A DNA stretch of 64,000 bases from Tachypleus tridentatus (GCF_004210375.1 NC_134830.1:60817576-60881575), one strand, 5' to 3'. Positions 49,549 to 61,836 are shown, counted from the stretch's first letter. Program-made: numbers and translations. The notes: generated by a model not told the origin, from the letters alone.

Positions 49549-50096
49549 CTTTAACATGCCTTTTCCTTTATTCATTGAAAGCATAGAACAGGAAACTCAA
49601 GTTTTGCATCATAGCTCCACACTAAAAACGTCTGGAATACTAATAACACACATCGACGTAACAGGTGTTGACCATATTCCTAACGTAAAGAAAAACATTT
49701 TGTTAGCAGGATTTAAAGGAATGACGTCAAAACGCGCTAACACGTCACTAGTGTGACTGACCTGCCAATATAATAAATTACGTTTGCCAACATGGGTGGG
49801 GGTCAAAGAACATCCGAGTACGTGGAAAATAATGAACTTCCCTACTTCCATAACACATAACGATCTCAGAGATTTTTTTTATTGTTTTGCTAATGTAGTG
49901 TGTGCCAACGGCAAAGATATTCCAATCAACGTAAACCAATAAAACGTAGTTATAACTGATGTTGCAAAAAAAGGATTATTAATGAGCCAAATGACCAATG
50001 AAAAATATTTATCAAATCCAATATTTCGAAAACACGATAGTATGTGAAGTCGATATGTAGGAAGAAAAAAAAATCACAATAAACTTTACAAAAGGG

Positions 50097-50363
50097 TCTG
50101 TTTTGAATTTCGCGCAAAGCTACACGAGGGCTATCTGCGCTAGTCGTCCCTAATTTAGCAGTGTAAGACTAGAGAGAAGGCAGCTAGTCATCACCACCCA
50201 CCGCCAACTCTTGAGCTACTCTTTTACCAACGAATAGTGGGATTGACCGTCACATTATAACGCCTCTACGGCTGAAAGGGCGAACACGTTTGGTGACGAG
50301 GATTCGAACCCGCGACTCTCAGGTTACCAGTCAAGTGCCTTAACCACCTGGCCATGCCGGGCC
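50097..50363 (-). repeat. tRNA-derived SINE with exact 11-base target-site duplication
   Basis: A full-length reverse copy flanked by ttacaaaaggg (50086-50096 and 50364-50374). Low divergence and an intact duplication make it one of the youngest insertions in the window. Confidence 0.97.
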
Positions 50364-50894
50364 TTACAAAAGGGAAGACCATCCTATGTTTATATAACAG
50401 TATTACAATTATTTTGTGTAAGAGGTGTTACTGCATCACCCGATGCTCGCTGTTTTATGACATTTAGGTCAATATTTCCGGTAATGTTATTTACAGAAAT
50501 GCGTATTACAGAAACTCACAACTGTAGGTGATATTACTGACAGTCATAATAAGACGTCGCTTAAATTAATCCGACAATAGGAAAAATAGCGTTCCAAGAG
50601 TGAAAGCAATTGATCATTCGAATTTCGAAGTGCAAATTAAAAATGGAGCCAAGCTGTTATGAAATTATTAGAAGTCATAATTTAAAATAACCCTGCTTTG
50701 GTTCTGAATGTAGCAGATTTAGTAAAATATATATAAAACAGCGTGCCGAAAGACCAACGATTTTGACTACATAGACATCTAACAGTGTTATAATTCATTT
50801 TTTCGAAAGAAAGTATCGAGAACTTTCTTTGAAACTTTATTAAACTAATTAAAACATTATTTATGTATAAAAGTGGCACTTTTAATAAACTGTC

Positions 50895-51150
50895 TTTTTG
50901 TTTCGAATTTCGCGCAAGCTGCACGAGGGATGTCTCTGGAAGCTGTCACTAATTTAGCAGTGTAAACCTAGAGGGAAGGCGGCTTGTCGTCAACGCTCAC
51001 CACTAACGCTTGGGTTACTCTTACCAACGAACAGTGGGATTAATAGGGCTTTATAACACCCACACGCTTGAAAGGGCGCGCATTTTGGTGAGATGGGACT
51101 TCGAACTTGCGATCCTAAGATTGCGAGTCAAGGGCCCGAACCACCTGACC
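50895..51150 (-). repeat. diverged tRNA-derived SINE
   Basis: Reads gaatttcgcgcaagctgcac, ctaatttagcagtgtaaacc, gagggaaggcggc, then a head gatgggacttcgaacttgcg with many substitutions. It accounts for the open frame at 51010-51201. Confidence 0.85.
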
Positions 51151-51559
51151 AATAATACTGTTTTCTTACAAATAATTGTTATCGTTAACGTACGACAATA
51201 GCACTGCGACACTAGGAACGCTTTTGTTTATTAGGGTGTCAAAATAAATTCCACCCTTTGTAAGGGGCATGCTGTGAAAATTAAGTGTTGTGAAGAATTA
51301 CAACTTTTAAGTTTAATCTATCTCATCATTTTGTGTTCGAAATAACACATTTCCTTTTTATATATTATTTTATTATTACTTACCACATATATGTATTCGT
51401 TTATTTTAGCGGAATCGAAACCAGAATTTGGAAGTCCATAATTTTATCGTTTACCAACTTGGAGAACTCCATTTATTTGATTACTTTTTTCTTTTCTTTT
51501 TTCACTTAACAAATAGATGGTAAATGTTTACACAGATATAATACAAAGTGAGGACTTAC

Positions 51560-51661
51560 CGGCTATCCTGGTGAGTAAAGATACAATCACAACAACCGTT
51601 AATAGATAAGAACACCAAGAGCTAGAAATCCGACAACGACTTTTCTTCAGACACTTCTGGC
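51560..51661 (-). CDS. spi: signal-peptide exon of the Spitz-like ligand
   Basis: The acceptor is a long T-rich tract ending atctag (AG at 51663-51662) and the donor is GTAAGT at 51559. Two bases complete Gly4, 33 codons give residues 5-37, and one base starts Glu38. It reads QKCLKKSRCRISSSW, then a hydrophobic core from Tyr22 to Leu33 (YLLTVVVIVSLL), then TRIA. Joined to the next exon this gives RIAEA|CSS, an Ala-x-Ala signal-peptidase site before Cys40. Drosophila Spitz has the same junction context (EACSS). The exon has no Met, so translation must begin upstream. It lies about 19 kb from the EGF exon. Confidence 0.88.
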
Positions 51662-51769
51662 CTAGATAATGCAAAAATAAATAAATAAAGATAGTTGATA
51701 CAAGTTTTATATTTAATGTAATTAAACTTAAAACGTTCATTTGAAATAAAATATTTATTGTTTGGATAG

Positions 51770-51878
51770 AAACGCACAGGTACACAATGGGCTATCTGTG
51801 CTCTGTCCATTACGCGTATCGAAACCCGCTTTCTAGCTTTTGAAGTCCACAGACATGCCGCTGTGTCATCGGGGGAGG
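51770..51878 (-). repeat. SINE family 3 copy
   Basis: Reads caggtacacaatgggctatc, tgtgctctgtccattacgcg, tatcgaaacccgctttctag, tccacagacatgccgctgtg. It sits about 110 bp upstream (in gene terms) of the signal-peptide exon. Confidence 0.8.
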
Positions 51879-51959
51879 AAGTAAACTGTTTAATCCCGTG
51901 TGTACTGAGTAAAAGTAAAATCATATTTAAGATTATATATTCACTGAAGTGAACAGTTT

Positions 51960-52145
51960 GGGTTGATTTGAATTTCACGCACAAGAGGCTTATCTGATCC
52001 GCTCTGCGTCTCTAATTCAGCATTGCTACACTAGAGGGAAAGTAACACCACCAACCTGTATGCTACTTTTTTTTCTTTTAAAGAAACCAATAATGAGATT
52101 GACCATCACATTATAATGCCCCCCCCACAGCTGAAAGAGCGAGCA
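51960..52145 (-). repeat. old SINE (main family), head deleted
   Basis: Reads ttgatttgaatttcacgcac, gcgtctctaattcagcattg, actagagggaaagtaac, aatgagattgaccatcacat, ccacagctgaaagagcgagc; it breaks off before the B box. Confidence 0.75.
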
Positions 52146-52737
52146 GTGTGTATAAGGAATAGTCATGGTAGCGAATAGTCATTGTTAGCACTGGTAAATT
52201 AATGATGTCCTTTTACAACAAAATGAGGAAATAATTGTTTAAAGTTATCCACGTGATTGCCTTTCATATTTAAAACAGTCTAGTTGTTTTTAGTATTATT
52301 AATAATTATATTAGCATCTTCATTTACAAGTTTTCTAAAGTAGACTACTTTCGTATTACGCGCGTGGAATCACGTTGAAAGTCTTGAGAAATGTTTATTA
52401 GTTACGTGAGAAATATCCTCTTGCTGTGACAAATCTACGTGACATTATGACCTCTTGTATAAGAGGAGATATGATATAGTTAGGAATATATTCCCCTTAA
52501 GGAAATAAAACGTTATCAGTTTGAAAAATAAATCGATGTGCCTTCCAAATGCGTTTTACATAATAGCTAGAACAAAAATAAAAACAGAAGCTGTACTGTC
52601 GCTAGGCGGGTACAGAAGCCGACGTAGAAAGACAAATAAGGCACTATCAGCTTCGACAACACAGACACGAAAATCGAGAATCTGATTAGGTTGATCGGTT
52701 GTATTGTAACCAATTTTACGAGTCTTAAATAACAGGC

Positions 52738-53007
52738 CTGGCATGACCAGGTGGTTAAGACACTCGGCTCGTAATACGCGGGTTCGAAGCCCTGTCACAC
52801 CACACATTATCGCCCTTTCAGCTGTGGGGGCGTTATATGTGACAGTCAATCCCACTATTCGTTAGTAAAAGAGTAGCCCAAAAGTTGGCGGTGGGTGGTG
52901 ATGACTAGCTGCTTTCCCTTTAGTCTTACACTGCAAAATTAGGGACGGCTAGCGAGGATTGCCCTCGTGTAGCTTTGCGCGAAATTCAAAACAAAGAAAC
53001 AAACTAA
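52738..53007 (+). repeat. tRNA-derived SINE with probable target-site duplication
   Basis: Starts gcctggcatgaccaggtggt. The head has an 11-base deletion before the B box (ctcgtaatacgcgggttcga). The tail is gcgcgaaattcaaaacaaag. taaataaca is present on both sides (left ending 52736, right beginning near 53008). Confidence 0.92.
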
Positions 53008-53888
53008 ATAACACTTACCCTCCCCTTTTATTCAGTAGTTTATTAAACATTCTTAAAAATGGCAAGATGAAATAAAGATGAGTGGAGAAGGGAGGTCAGG
53101 GGAAAAGAAACAGACACTCGTGGATTTTTCAAAATTTTGTTCAGCGTATCAGCTAATTTAATACCAAATAATGAAAACGTTTATGTTTATTTTTACTATA
53201 TAAACTGGGTGGTTTATAAGGCTTCTTAAGAAACACTACAACGGGAGACCTTTTTATTGCTTATTTACTTATCAAAACGGAACTTCACTATTAAAATCAT
53301 TGACGATTTCGAAACAATAAACATAAACTGATATGTAAAGCCATTGATATGTGAAAAAATCTTATACGTTATGACAGCAAAGAGTGTTGTGTTTTCTATC
53401 ACATTTGTGATGGAACATGGATATTCTAATACCATTGAGCTAGAGATCAGCGTTACGTAAAGTGTAAAATGTAACTAAAAATAATAGGACACAATCATAC
53501 GATAATCAGAGAGGTTTGTTTCGTTCATGTACAACAAATAGTTCTGAAGATACCTTACAAACAAGTCTGTCTTCCCCTCCTACCATATTTGAAAAACTAG
53601 TTGAAAGCTGATGATTTAACAAGCCTTCTGGAAGTGTATTATTTAATCTTTGATATTTCTAGCACATACTTAAAGAAAACAACAGAACATGGCTTCAACC
53701 ACTAGAACAGTTGTATAAATGAACACTTTTTTTTTTATTATACTAATAGTCGTGTTTATAGGTATGGCCTTTAAGTTCCAGACAGAGTTTTTTAAGTGGC
53801 TAGATAAAACATAAAAGTATTACTGTGCAGTAACACAATCACAGACTGTCGGACATAGGGTTTTACGAATATGGGTTATTTTATAGTT

Positions 53889-53950
53889 TGGTTTTTGTTA
53901 ACTACCAAGCTACACAACGATCTATCTGTGCTGTATATCGAAACCATATA
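53889..53950 (-). repeat. SINE family 3 tail fragment
   Basis: Reads gttaactaccaagctacaca, acgatctatctgtgctgtat, atcgaaacc; truncated. Confidence 0.55.
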
Positions 53951-54786
53951 ACTTCCACAAACTTTCCTCTGAATCACTGGAAGGATTTTAAAAGTTGACA
54001 GGAAGTGTAACTATCATTAACTCTACAGAACTACCAATCAACTACTTTGATTTATGCATTAGATAAAATGATTTATGCATTAGAATGCTTGTAGGTCCAT
54101 AGATTTGTTGGTTACAGGGGTCATGTAGCAGTATAAGTCACACGATTATTTCAGAAACAAACATACTATAAATAAATATTAAACTTAGTTCTCTTACTTA
54201 ATGCTAAGGTTCCTGTATATTTACTTTATTAATTGCCGCTAGAGTCCCTGTGTATTTCATCCTGTTAATTGTTTATATGGTCCCTCTGTATTTGATCCTA
54301 TTAACTGCTGTGAGGATTCCTATGTAATTTACATATAAACTGTGTGATTTCACTCAGTATTGTTGGTAAGTTCTTGGCACAAAATTATTTAATAATGTGA
54401 AAGAGTAGGTGCACTTCACACGTTATAGAATTGTATAAAAACTAGTAGATAACTTGGAAGAATAATAATTAATTGCTTTAAAACATAACTTCACAAAATG
54501 TTATTTATTTGGACCTAACAAGATATACTGAAGTGTTAAAAGTTCTTTGAGGAATCTATAACTAAACTCTAAAGACATTTTTGGCAAAATGAGCTTTGAG
54601 TTTCAGACATAGCTGAAAAACTGGAGTTCGTTATACATGAAACCAACAAAGAGAGCATATTATAAGGATTAGATACACTTCTATCTATCGTTTATCATAA
54701 CGATTCACCTTATTTTAATCTTGATACTAAATAATATTACACATACAAAATCAGAATGGTATTATTTAACTCAAACTGTTACAGAT

Positions 54787-55052
54787 TTGTTTGTTTGTTT
54801 TGAATTTTGCGTAAAGCTACACAAGGGTTATCTGCGCTCGTAGTAGTGTAAGACTAGAAGGAAGGCAGCTAGTTATCACCACCCACCGCCAACTCTTGGG
54901 CTACTCTTTTATCAACGAATAGTGGGATTGACTGTCACATTATAATACCCCCGCGAATAAAAAGGCGAACATGTTTGGTGTGGCGGGTATTCGAACCCGC
55001 GACCCTCAGATTACAAGTCGAATGCTCCTAACCACGTGGCCATGCCGGACCA
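54787..55052 (-). repeat. tRNA-derived SINE with target-site duplication
   Basis: A full-length reverse copy with a small deletion in the tail-side core. Flanks tgttacagat (54777-54786) and tgttatagat (55053-55062) match at 9 of 10 bases. Confidence 0.94.
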
Positions 55053-55499
55053 TGTTATAGATATATCTTGTATACCTCGAATAAAAATTTCCTGCACAGT
55101 TGGTTCTTTTGGAAATACCAGAGGGTCTCTCCGGTACCCAATACAACGCTAAGCTACGAGTTTTGAAGTTTAGGGGTTCTGGCTCACTCTTTTTTTTTCT
55201 TTTTCTCTCGTATACTTTAATCTCAAGCATAACGTTAGTAAAAGTTATTTTAAAACCAATTTATATATAATTTCAATTTCGTTGCAATATTCCCAGTATA
55301 AAATTTGCACGTACACTTATTAATTAATTCTTTTCGATACAAAAGGTATAATAATTGTTTAATACTGTATAATGTTCGCTAGTGTCTAAGAGTGTCCACG
55401 TTGGTAAGATATAAAACACGCTCTTCAAGTCTAAAACAGTGTTTTTGAATTTCCTTATTACATGTTTCGTTTAATCAGGATGCAACACCGTAGTTCCCT

Positions 55500-55625
55500 T
55501 TCTCCCAGCCTCCCTACCAGCAGTAAGTCTATGGATTAATACTGCTAACAATCGGGTTTCAATACCCACTGTGGGCAGAGCACGCATAGCCCATTATGTA
55601 GCTTTGTACGTAACAACCAGCAATA
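55500..55625 (+). repeat. SINE family 3 copy
   Basis: Reads cctccctaccagcagtaagt, ctatggattaatactgctaa, caatcgggtttcaataccca, ctgtgggcagagcacgcata, gcccattatgtagctttgta. Confidence 0.8.
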
Positions 55626-55904
55626 AATTAGAGGCTATAGACAGCGACATGGCATACCTACGCACTTATTTTAGAAATGAACTAAATATAGTTCATATGT
55701 TTTACAATTTGTAAACAACTAACTTTTGTTTTATTTCTCATCAAAATACCATTTATTTCGTTTTTTTAGAAAGATCTTAATTGATATTTGAATATTAGAT
55801 AAGCGATTTCATAAGAATAATACATTCTGATGATTTTTGAAATAAAGAAATATTACGATATTCTACCAAAATAATATTGTATTGGTTTCATATGCACAGA
55901 TATC

Positions 55905-56012
55905 AACCGTAAGGTTTTACAAAGCGGTGTGTTTGTGGTTCGATATCCATGGTGGGTAGAGCACAGATAACCCATCTTAAATACAGCTTAACTACAAAAA
56001 ACAAAACAAAAA
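55905..56012 (+). repeat. SINE family 3 fragment
   Basis: Reads tgtggttcgatatccatggt, gggtagagcacagataaccc, then atacagcttaactacaaaaa. The first part of the head is lost. Confidence 0.65.
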
Positions 56013-56814
56013 CCTTCCTAGAAAAACAATAACTTAATTTTTCAGGTAGAAAATAATAACGACTGAACATTCCTCTAATTGTATTTCTACGTAGACTGCG
56101 CAGAAAGTATAAATTCCAATGAAATTCCATTTCCTATACCCACAGAATAATTTCACGTATGGTTTAACGCTGGTTTGGATTGTTTAAAGGGAAATCCCCT
56201 TACAAATACCATATAGGACTTATTAACGCAATTGGAAAACGTGTTCTTTCTGAAGATAATGAACAAACATGTTATCACTGAAGTTCCACAGTCCTCATTT
56301 TACTATAAACTCTGTAAAGCTCTTGAACTGTTTTCCACAAATATATCCTATCAAAAACGTTTACCAAAAATTAACAATTTTATTCATGTCATTGCCTGTC
56401 TTCCTTATATTCTTATCCTCACTCTGGCTTTTTCCATTTATTTAAAAGTAGGACTAGAAATGTGCAGAACAATTCTTTTTTTTTGCTCGAACTAGTCGAA
56501 GAGAAATTTTGGCTAATAAACGCATCTTCAAAGTTAATGAAGTTTATAGAAGTGAAAGATATAAACCTATAATCTAGACTTTGAAAAAACAATTAAATGC
56601 ATAACGTTCAGATCTGAACGTTCGAAAGCTTTTCGTGATCAATGAACTTATACAGAATCGTCTCAGCGACATGCGTGGATAAAGATCTTAGCGTTATGAA
56701 ACAAACGTACAGTTCGAGTCTGCGCAAATCAACAATGGAATGGATCAACCAGCCCTTGGGCGAAAGAAAAGAGCAAGCGTAAGCATAGAGGGACTCACAG
56801 GTTCATTCAAAGAG

Positions 56815-57075
56815 TTTGTTTGTTACATTTCGCACAAACATATTATAAGATTATCTGCCGTAGCCGTCCGTAATTTTGTACTGATAGACTAGATGATAGA
56901 AAGCTAGCGAACAGTATCTACTGTCAAGTCAACTCTTGGTATTTAACCAACGTAACCACAGTACTAGAAAACGGAGCGCGATTTCGTATTTTTTTTTTTT
57001 TCCGGCAATGGGACGCGAAAATTGAACCTACAGATTTATAGTCCGAAACGTTAGCCATTGGACAACTCACGGCTT
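56815..57075 (-). repeat. very old SINE (main family)
   Basis: Reads gtttgtttgttacatttcgc, gattatctgccgtagccgtc, cgtaattttgtactgataga, tcaactcttggtatttaacc, then gggacgcgaaaattgaacct. Core order is kept, but there are many changes and an oligo-T insert. Confidence 0.65.
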
Positions 57076-57184
57076 TGATACAAAAAAAATCTTCGATGGA
57101 ATGAATTTTTGATAGAATATACATAAGAATAAAGCATGATATTGTATCGCGAACAATTATTATGATGTTATGTCACAGACGAAC

Positions 57185-57456
57185 GGCCCGGCATGGCCAA
57201 GCGTGTTAAGGCGTGCGACTCGTAATCCGAGTGTCGCAGGTTTGCACCGTCGCACAAAACATGCTCGCCCTTTCAGCCGTGGGGGCGTTATAATGTGACG
57301 GTCAACCCCACTATTCGTTGGTAAAAGTGTAGCCCAAGAGTCGGCGGTGGGTGGTGATGACGAGCTGCCTTCCCTCTAGTCTTACATTGCTAAGTTAGGG
57401 ACGGCTAGCGCAGATATTCCTCGTGTAGCTTTGTGCGAAATTCAAAAATAAACAAA
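57185..57456 (+). repeat. tRNA-derived SINE with target-site duplication
   Basis: Starts ggcccggcatggccaagcgt. The B box is damaged (ggtttgcaccgtcg, a deletion). The rest is well preserved. Flanks cacagacgaac (57174-57184) and cacagacaaac (57457-57467) match at 10 of 11 bases. Confidence 0.94.
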
Positions 57457-57669
57457 CACAGACAAACAGGGAGTGTGAAGTGGAATATATTCAAAGAGTA
57501 ATTGACTATTGTTATTCAACTTTCAACTGAGCTCGAATATTTGTGTACAACATGTGCAGCGATATTTGACAGCGATAAAAGTGCTTTTCTTAATAATTTT
57601 CTTACAAATGTGTCATAATTAAAAAATACAGCATTCTAAAGAACCAACAGAAAAAGATTGCTGTTGTCT

Positions 57670-57780
57670 AAGCGCAAACTACGCATTGGGTTAACCGTGT
57701 TTTTTTTCTATCATCTGGAATTGATCCCTGCATTTTAGCGTGAAGTCCGTAAACTTATCGCCTATCCATCGGAGGGACCT
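57670..57780 (-). repeat. diverged SINE, family 2 or 3
   Basis: Reads ctaagcgcaaactacgcatt, catctggaattgatccctgc, attttagcgtgaagtccgta, aacttatcgcctatccatcg, gagggac. Head words fit family 2, tail words fit family 3. Confidence 0.55.
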
Positions 57781-58734
57781 AAAAAAAGAGAACTACCTGG
57801 TATGAAAATACAGAGACGGTGTTTTTTCAACACGCTAAGACTAGTTATACGACAAAGGTGTAAAAACTGTTTAACAATATTTTCACACAACATAAATTTT
57901 ATTTATATTTAATTTTTTCTTATAAGAAGTACAGTGGAACTATTTTCGCAGCAAACATAGGTAGGTCGCTGTGTTAGAGGTAACAGTCAGTGACAGTCTG
58001 TATATTTGTAGAAAATAATAGCATTACGTCACTGAACTCCCCCACCTGCGCCTGCAGAAAAAAAGGGATGTCAGTTTCTCATAGGGTTTCAAAACTAACG
58101 TGCGCTATTTATATTTAAATATAACTCACACAAAACTCGTAAGTACTCCAAATAAGCGTAATAAATTAAAAATTAACATCCCAATGTGTCCTAAGCCTTA
58201 TCCCGCTGACTAAAAGGAAGGTACTCTCCTAATTTGGAAATTGGGTCTCAGACAAAAACAATGAAACGATTTTGTGTTATTTTCTCAGATATATGAGTTT
58301 GTGTGAGAATGAAGGTAAGACGAACCTTTGTATGCACACAACACAGGATACGGTTTGGTGATTAAAACTTTCAGAGTTGAGCAGCTTCCAAAATTCACCC
58401 ATTCGTAAAGTACGGGTCTCATAATCTGCGTTCAGTGAGCGAATAATGCATTTTACCTCCATAACTGGGAAACCTTGTCAATGTAGTGTTAGGGATATTT
58501 CTTAGAACATTGCTCCCAATTAACGTGAGGTTACTATAGCTTGTATGGCATGCACCCTAAAAATTATCTTCATGCAGTGTGTGTGCGCGTGCGTATTTAC
58601 CTCTGGATGAACATTGTCTTTGCCAAAATATTAATGTTAACCTCTTTTCATACGCTCACATAGATAATTTTTGAATTTCTTTGTTTGATCAGAATCTTCT
58701 CGAGTTGAAACTTTTAAGCCTCTTGCAGCTTTCT

Positions 58735-58838
58735 GATGAGCTTAAGGACGTATAGCGCTAAAAATCGGAGGTTCGATCCGCACGGTGAGCACGACACAAG
58801 CATCTAATTGTGCATCTTTGGGCCTTAAAAACGTAAAA
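58735..58838 (+). repeat. diverged SINE, family 2 or 3
   Basis: Reads acgtatagcgctaaaaatcg, gaggttcgatccgcacggtg, agcacgacacaagcatctaa, ttgtgcatctttgggcctta. Confidence 0.6.
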
Positions 58839-59011
58839 CCTTTTTTTAAAACTCAAATGCATAACTTAATGTAAGTTTTCGACAAATTAGGAAGTGTAGA
58901 AATATATTTGGTCATTCTCACCGAAAATTACGATCGTTAGTTCGGAAGTTGACTCTCTTTAAGAAGATTATTGTTTTAGTCTTACCAAGCATGCATCTGC
59001 GTTCATTTCGA

Positions 59012-59298
59012 TAGAGGCCCAGTATGGCCAGGTGGTTAAGGCATTCGACTCGTAATCTGAGGGTCGCGAGTTCGAATTCCTTTCGCACCAAACATGCTCG
59101 CCTTTTCAACCGTGGGGGCGTTATACTGTTACGGCCAATCTCACTATTTGTTGATAAAAGAGTAGCCCAAGAGTTGGCGGTGGGTGGTGATGACTAGCTA
59201 TCTTCCCTCTTGTCTTAAACTGCAAAATTAAGGACGGTTAGCGCATATAATCCTCGTATAGTTTTGTGCGAAATTAAAAAAAAACATAACAAACAAAA
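59012..59298 (+). repeat. tRNA-derived SINE, full length
   Basis: Starts aggcccagtatggccaggtg, with a B box gagttcgaattcc, full core and tail gtgcgaaattaaaaaaaaac. It accounts for the minus-strand open frame at 58918-59109. Confidence 0.92.
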
Positions 59299-59299
59299 T

Positions 59300-60110
59300 A
59301 AACAGTTCGAAAGAAATTGGATAAAGAAGAAATGCACCCTGCAAAATTTAACAAGGTGACAAAAACCACAGAAGGCGCTTAAATTGGGTAAACGTCAACG
59401 TGATGAAGGACACGTTACTGTTTAGAAAAGTACTTAAAAACGGGAAAACAATGGGAATGTTTGTGTAACGTCTACATTAGACACCCGATTTAGGGTTTAA
59501 ATTAGTCATCTCGATGTGCCACTGCTTTGTACGTGAACAAATAGCACTAGGAACCACCCGTATAGCCCCAGGACAGTCTTTCAACGCTCCGTCCAAGTGA
59601 TTGACCTCCTTCCTAATGAACTAATACATATGGGGTGTTCTATGTGTATAAGCGAAGGATACAACTGTGTACCCAATAAGCTCTTGTAGGATAGAGATCT
59701 CAAAACTAAAGGCCATAGTCACTATAATGAGGCACGACAGGGTATCAGTCGAATTATCGTTCGATGAAAACTGTGTTTATCCTTCTACCTATGTCAGCTT
59801 TGCACGTACGAACGAGCTCCCCCCCTCATAAGGAATGCAGGTGAGAGTTAATACGTCCCAGAACCCACCGACCGCGGAGCGCGGTGTGTGTGTTCATGTA
59901 CTAAAATTCAGCTTGGTAGATTGTGAACGCAAACGACGGGCGGTCAGAATTAGTAGAGGGGTTTGTAATTCTGATGGAGAGATAGGAAGACGGTCACTGT
60001 GAAGCGAAATATACTTTAGGACGCACATACACCAGAGTGCAGATGAAGATATTCACTGACAGTTAGGCTTAACAATCAGAGTTAATAGACAAACGAACTA
60101 AGAGTAAGAT
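59300..60110. other. non-repetitive intron stretch, GC-richer
   Basis: About 800 bp without SINE or recognisable exon, distinctly richer in G and C than its surroundings at 59480-60060. No open frame longer than about 60 codons and no splice-framed exon was found. It may be an unlisted repeat or a regulatory region; I cannot tell. Confidence 0.35.
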
Positions 60111-60111
60111 A

Positions 60112-60545
60112 AGAGTAGCCCTAAAGGTGTACCATGTAGTTTTCCCAGAAGGAATATTTAGCGTGGTGGTCCTAAGCGTATCCTAGTTAGTTGTTACAGA
60201 GTATATACGAGGGGTGGTGCCAGACCCACTTTGGTTAGTGTTCTACAGAAGACAATTTTTGAATAGTGGTTCCAAGCCCAGTATGTTTATTAAAAAAAAA
60301 AAAAAAAAAACAAAGAAAGGTGGAACAAGGCCCACACTAGCTAATTTTCCAGTAAAGTTTTCCTTGTTTGTTTCGTTTTAACGTAAAGGTTCACAATGGA
60401 CTGTCTGTGCTTTGTTCATCATGGGGAATCAAACACTGTAGTTTGGCATTGTTAAAACCATAAACTCACTGGGACCCAATGGAGAACATCCAGTGGAGAA
60501 AATGCCATTATTGGCCCCAAAACTATACTAGTTAGTTTAAGTATT
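60112..60545. repeat. degenerate ~55-bp minisatellite interrupted by a SINE
   Basis: Related units recur: gtggtggtcctaagc (60161), ggtggtgccagacccac (60213), gtggttccaagcccag (60265), ggtggaacaaggcccac (60318), and a damaged ttattggccccaaaac after the SINE. Between them are variants of gttagttttccagaagaaaa. An A19 run (60292-60310) and a family 3 SINE are inserted. Divergence indicates an old array. Confidence 0.6.
60364..60485 (-). repeat. SINE family 3 copy inside a minisatellite
   Basis: Reads ttgtttgtttcgttttaacg, taaaggttcacaatggactg, tctgtgctttgttcatcatg, gggaatcaaacactgtagtt, ccataaactcactgggaccc. Confidence 0.7.
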
Positions 60546-61836
60546 TTGAAAGAAAAATTTAACGCGCTTTAATTAAACAGATTTGAAAAAAACAAAATCA
60601 CATCATGTTTGGAAAGTTTGTTTGTTTGTTTTTTAGAAAGTCTTCCACTTTATTATTATTAGCTTAAAATTAAAAAAATAAATTTCAAAACAGAAAGTCG
60701 TTTGAATATTACTAAACTTACCGTCCGACTGTTTTAAATGTTTTGAATAGTCAAGAAATGCAAATACATCAAGAAAGGAAATAATAACATTTTAGTATTC
60801 TTGTGTTTTATTCTATGGGTTGATATTGTTGTTAGAAGATACTAAACTGTGACAAACATTTACACGTTCAGTTATGAATTGTAAGAACAATATTAGTCTA
60901 TTCAAACCATTACTGTTTTTTATTATTTATGGTATTTTTGGTTAATTGCATGTAGACTTTGTATAACAATAGCATGTGAATTATGAAGATTCTTGTTTCA
61001 AGTACTTATCGAAAGGGGAAGTCACAAAGTTAAGAGCTTGACTGAGAAGGGTCCACCTTTCTTCGAATGTGACTGAGCAAAGACTTTACGCAGTTCTATA
61101 AACATATTTCTTTTCAGTTTCTGTACATTATTATAACAACAACATGCAATACTTAAGCTTGTAAGGGTCTTAAAGAGCTGTTCATATTTTTAATACTATG
61201 AAACCAGAATAATGTTCAACTGTACATACACTCTTTAAGATGTGGTTGAGTCGTGTTTGTCAAATGTTCTTCAGACTCTGTACATGGAATTTTAGACTTG
61301 TGCAACATGTAACGAGCAAACGGTAATTAAAAGACACTTCTAGATCACAGCAAAGAACACTTCAACGAGCAGACTATTATACAAAAGCTATTCTATGGCA
61401 TTACAAAGTGCAACTAAGATAAAAGCTCCAGAGAATAGTTTAACAAACAAGATACAACATACTGACACTTTTAGAACACTGCAAAGTATGTTAAAACAAT
61501 AACAACACATTTGCACTTTTAAAACACTACATAATACTAATTTAACAAGTAAATAAAGTTAACAAACAAAAACATCTTGAGCACTTCGCGAAAATAATAG
61601 TTTGAAACATGAGAAAGGATTGCAAGGAAAACTTAATATGTAATGTAAAGTAAACAAATATCGCGCAGAATTAATTATCTCAAATCGCTCAAACATCCCA
61701 CAAGTTAAGGAATAAAGACCATTTAAAAACTGCTGAACACTGCGTTTAGTAGAAACGGAATGTGAATAAATGGACAATTAATAAACAGATCGAAAGTACG
61801 ATTCTGAATGTTGTTACGTACATTTCTAAACTGTAG

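Larger units (their letters stand above)
32310..51559 (-). other. spi: 19.25-kb intron between signal-peptide and EGF exons
   Basis: A phase-1 intron holding the 77-bp array, the mariner-like fragment, the 177-bp duplication and numerous SINEs, listed separately. Between repeats (33510-34700, 34810-36000, 42660-43680, 45280-46740) I find only AT-rich DNA. GC-richer patches at 37000-37330, 40240-40700, 44200-44480, 47470-47640 and 49160-49500 could hide alternative first exons or enhancers, but show no recognisable coding motif. Confidence 0.7.

Noticed and set aside
49353..49756. Cys/Val-rich ORF across a GT microsatellite
   Set aside because: The peptide is the translation of a (GT)n run.
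56232..56495. 87-codon plus-strand ORF with a hydrophobic stretch
   Set aside because: Antisense within an intron, AT-driven composition, no family resemblance and no splice context.
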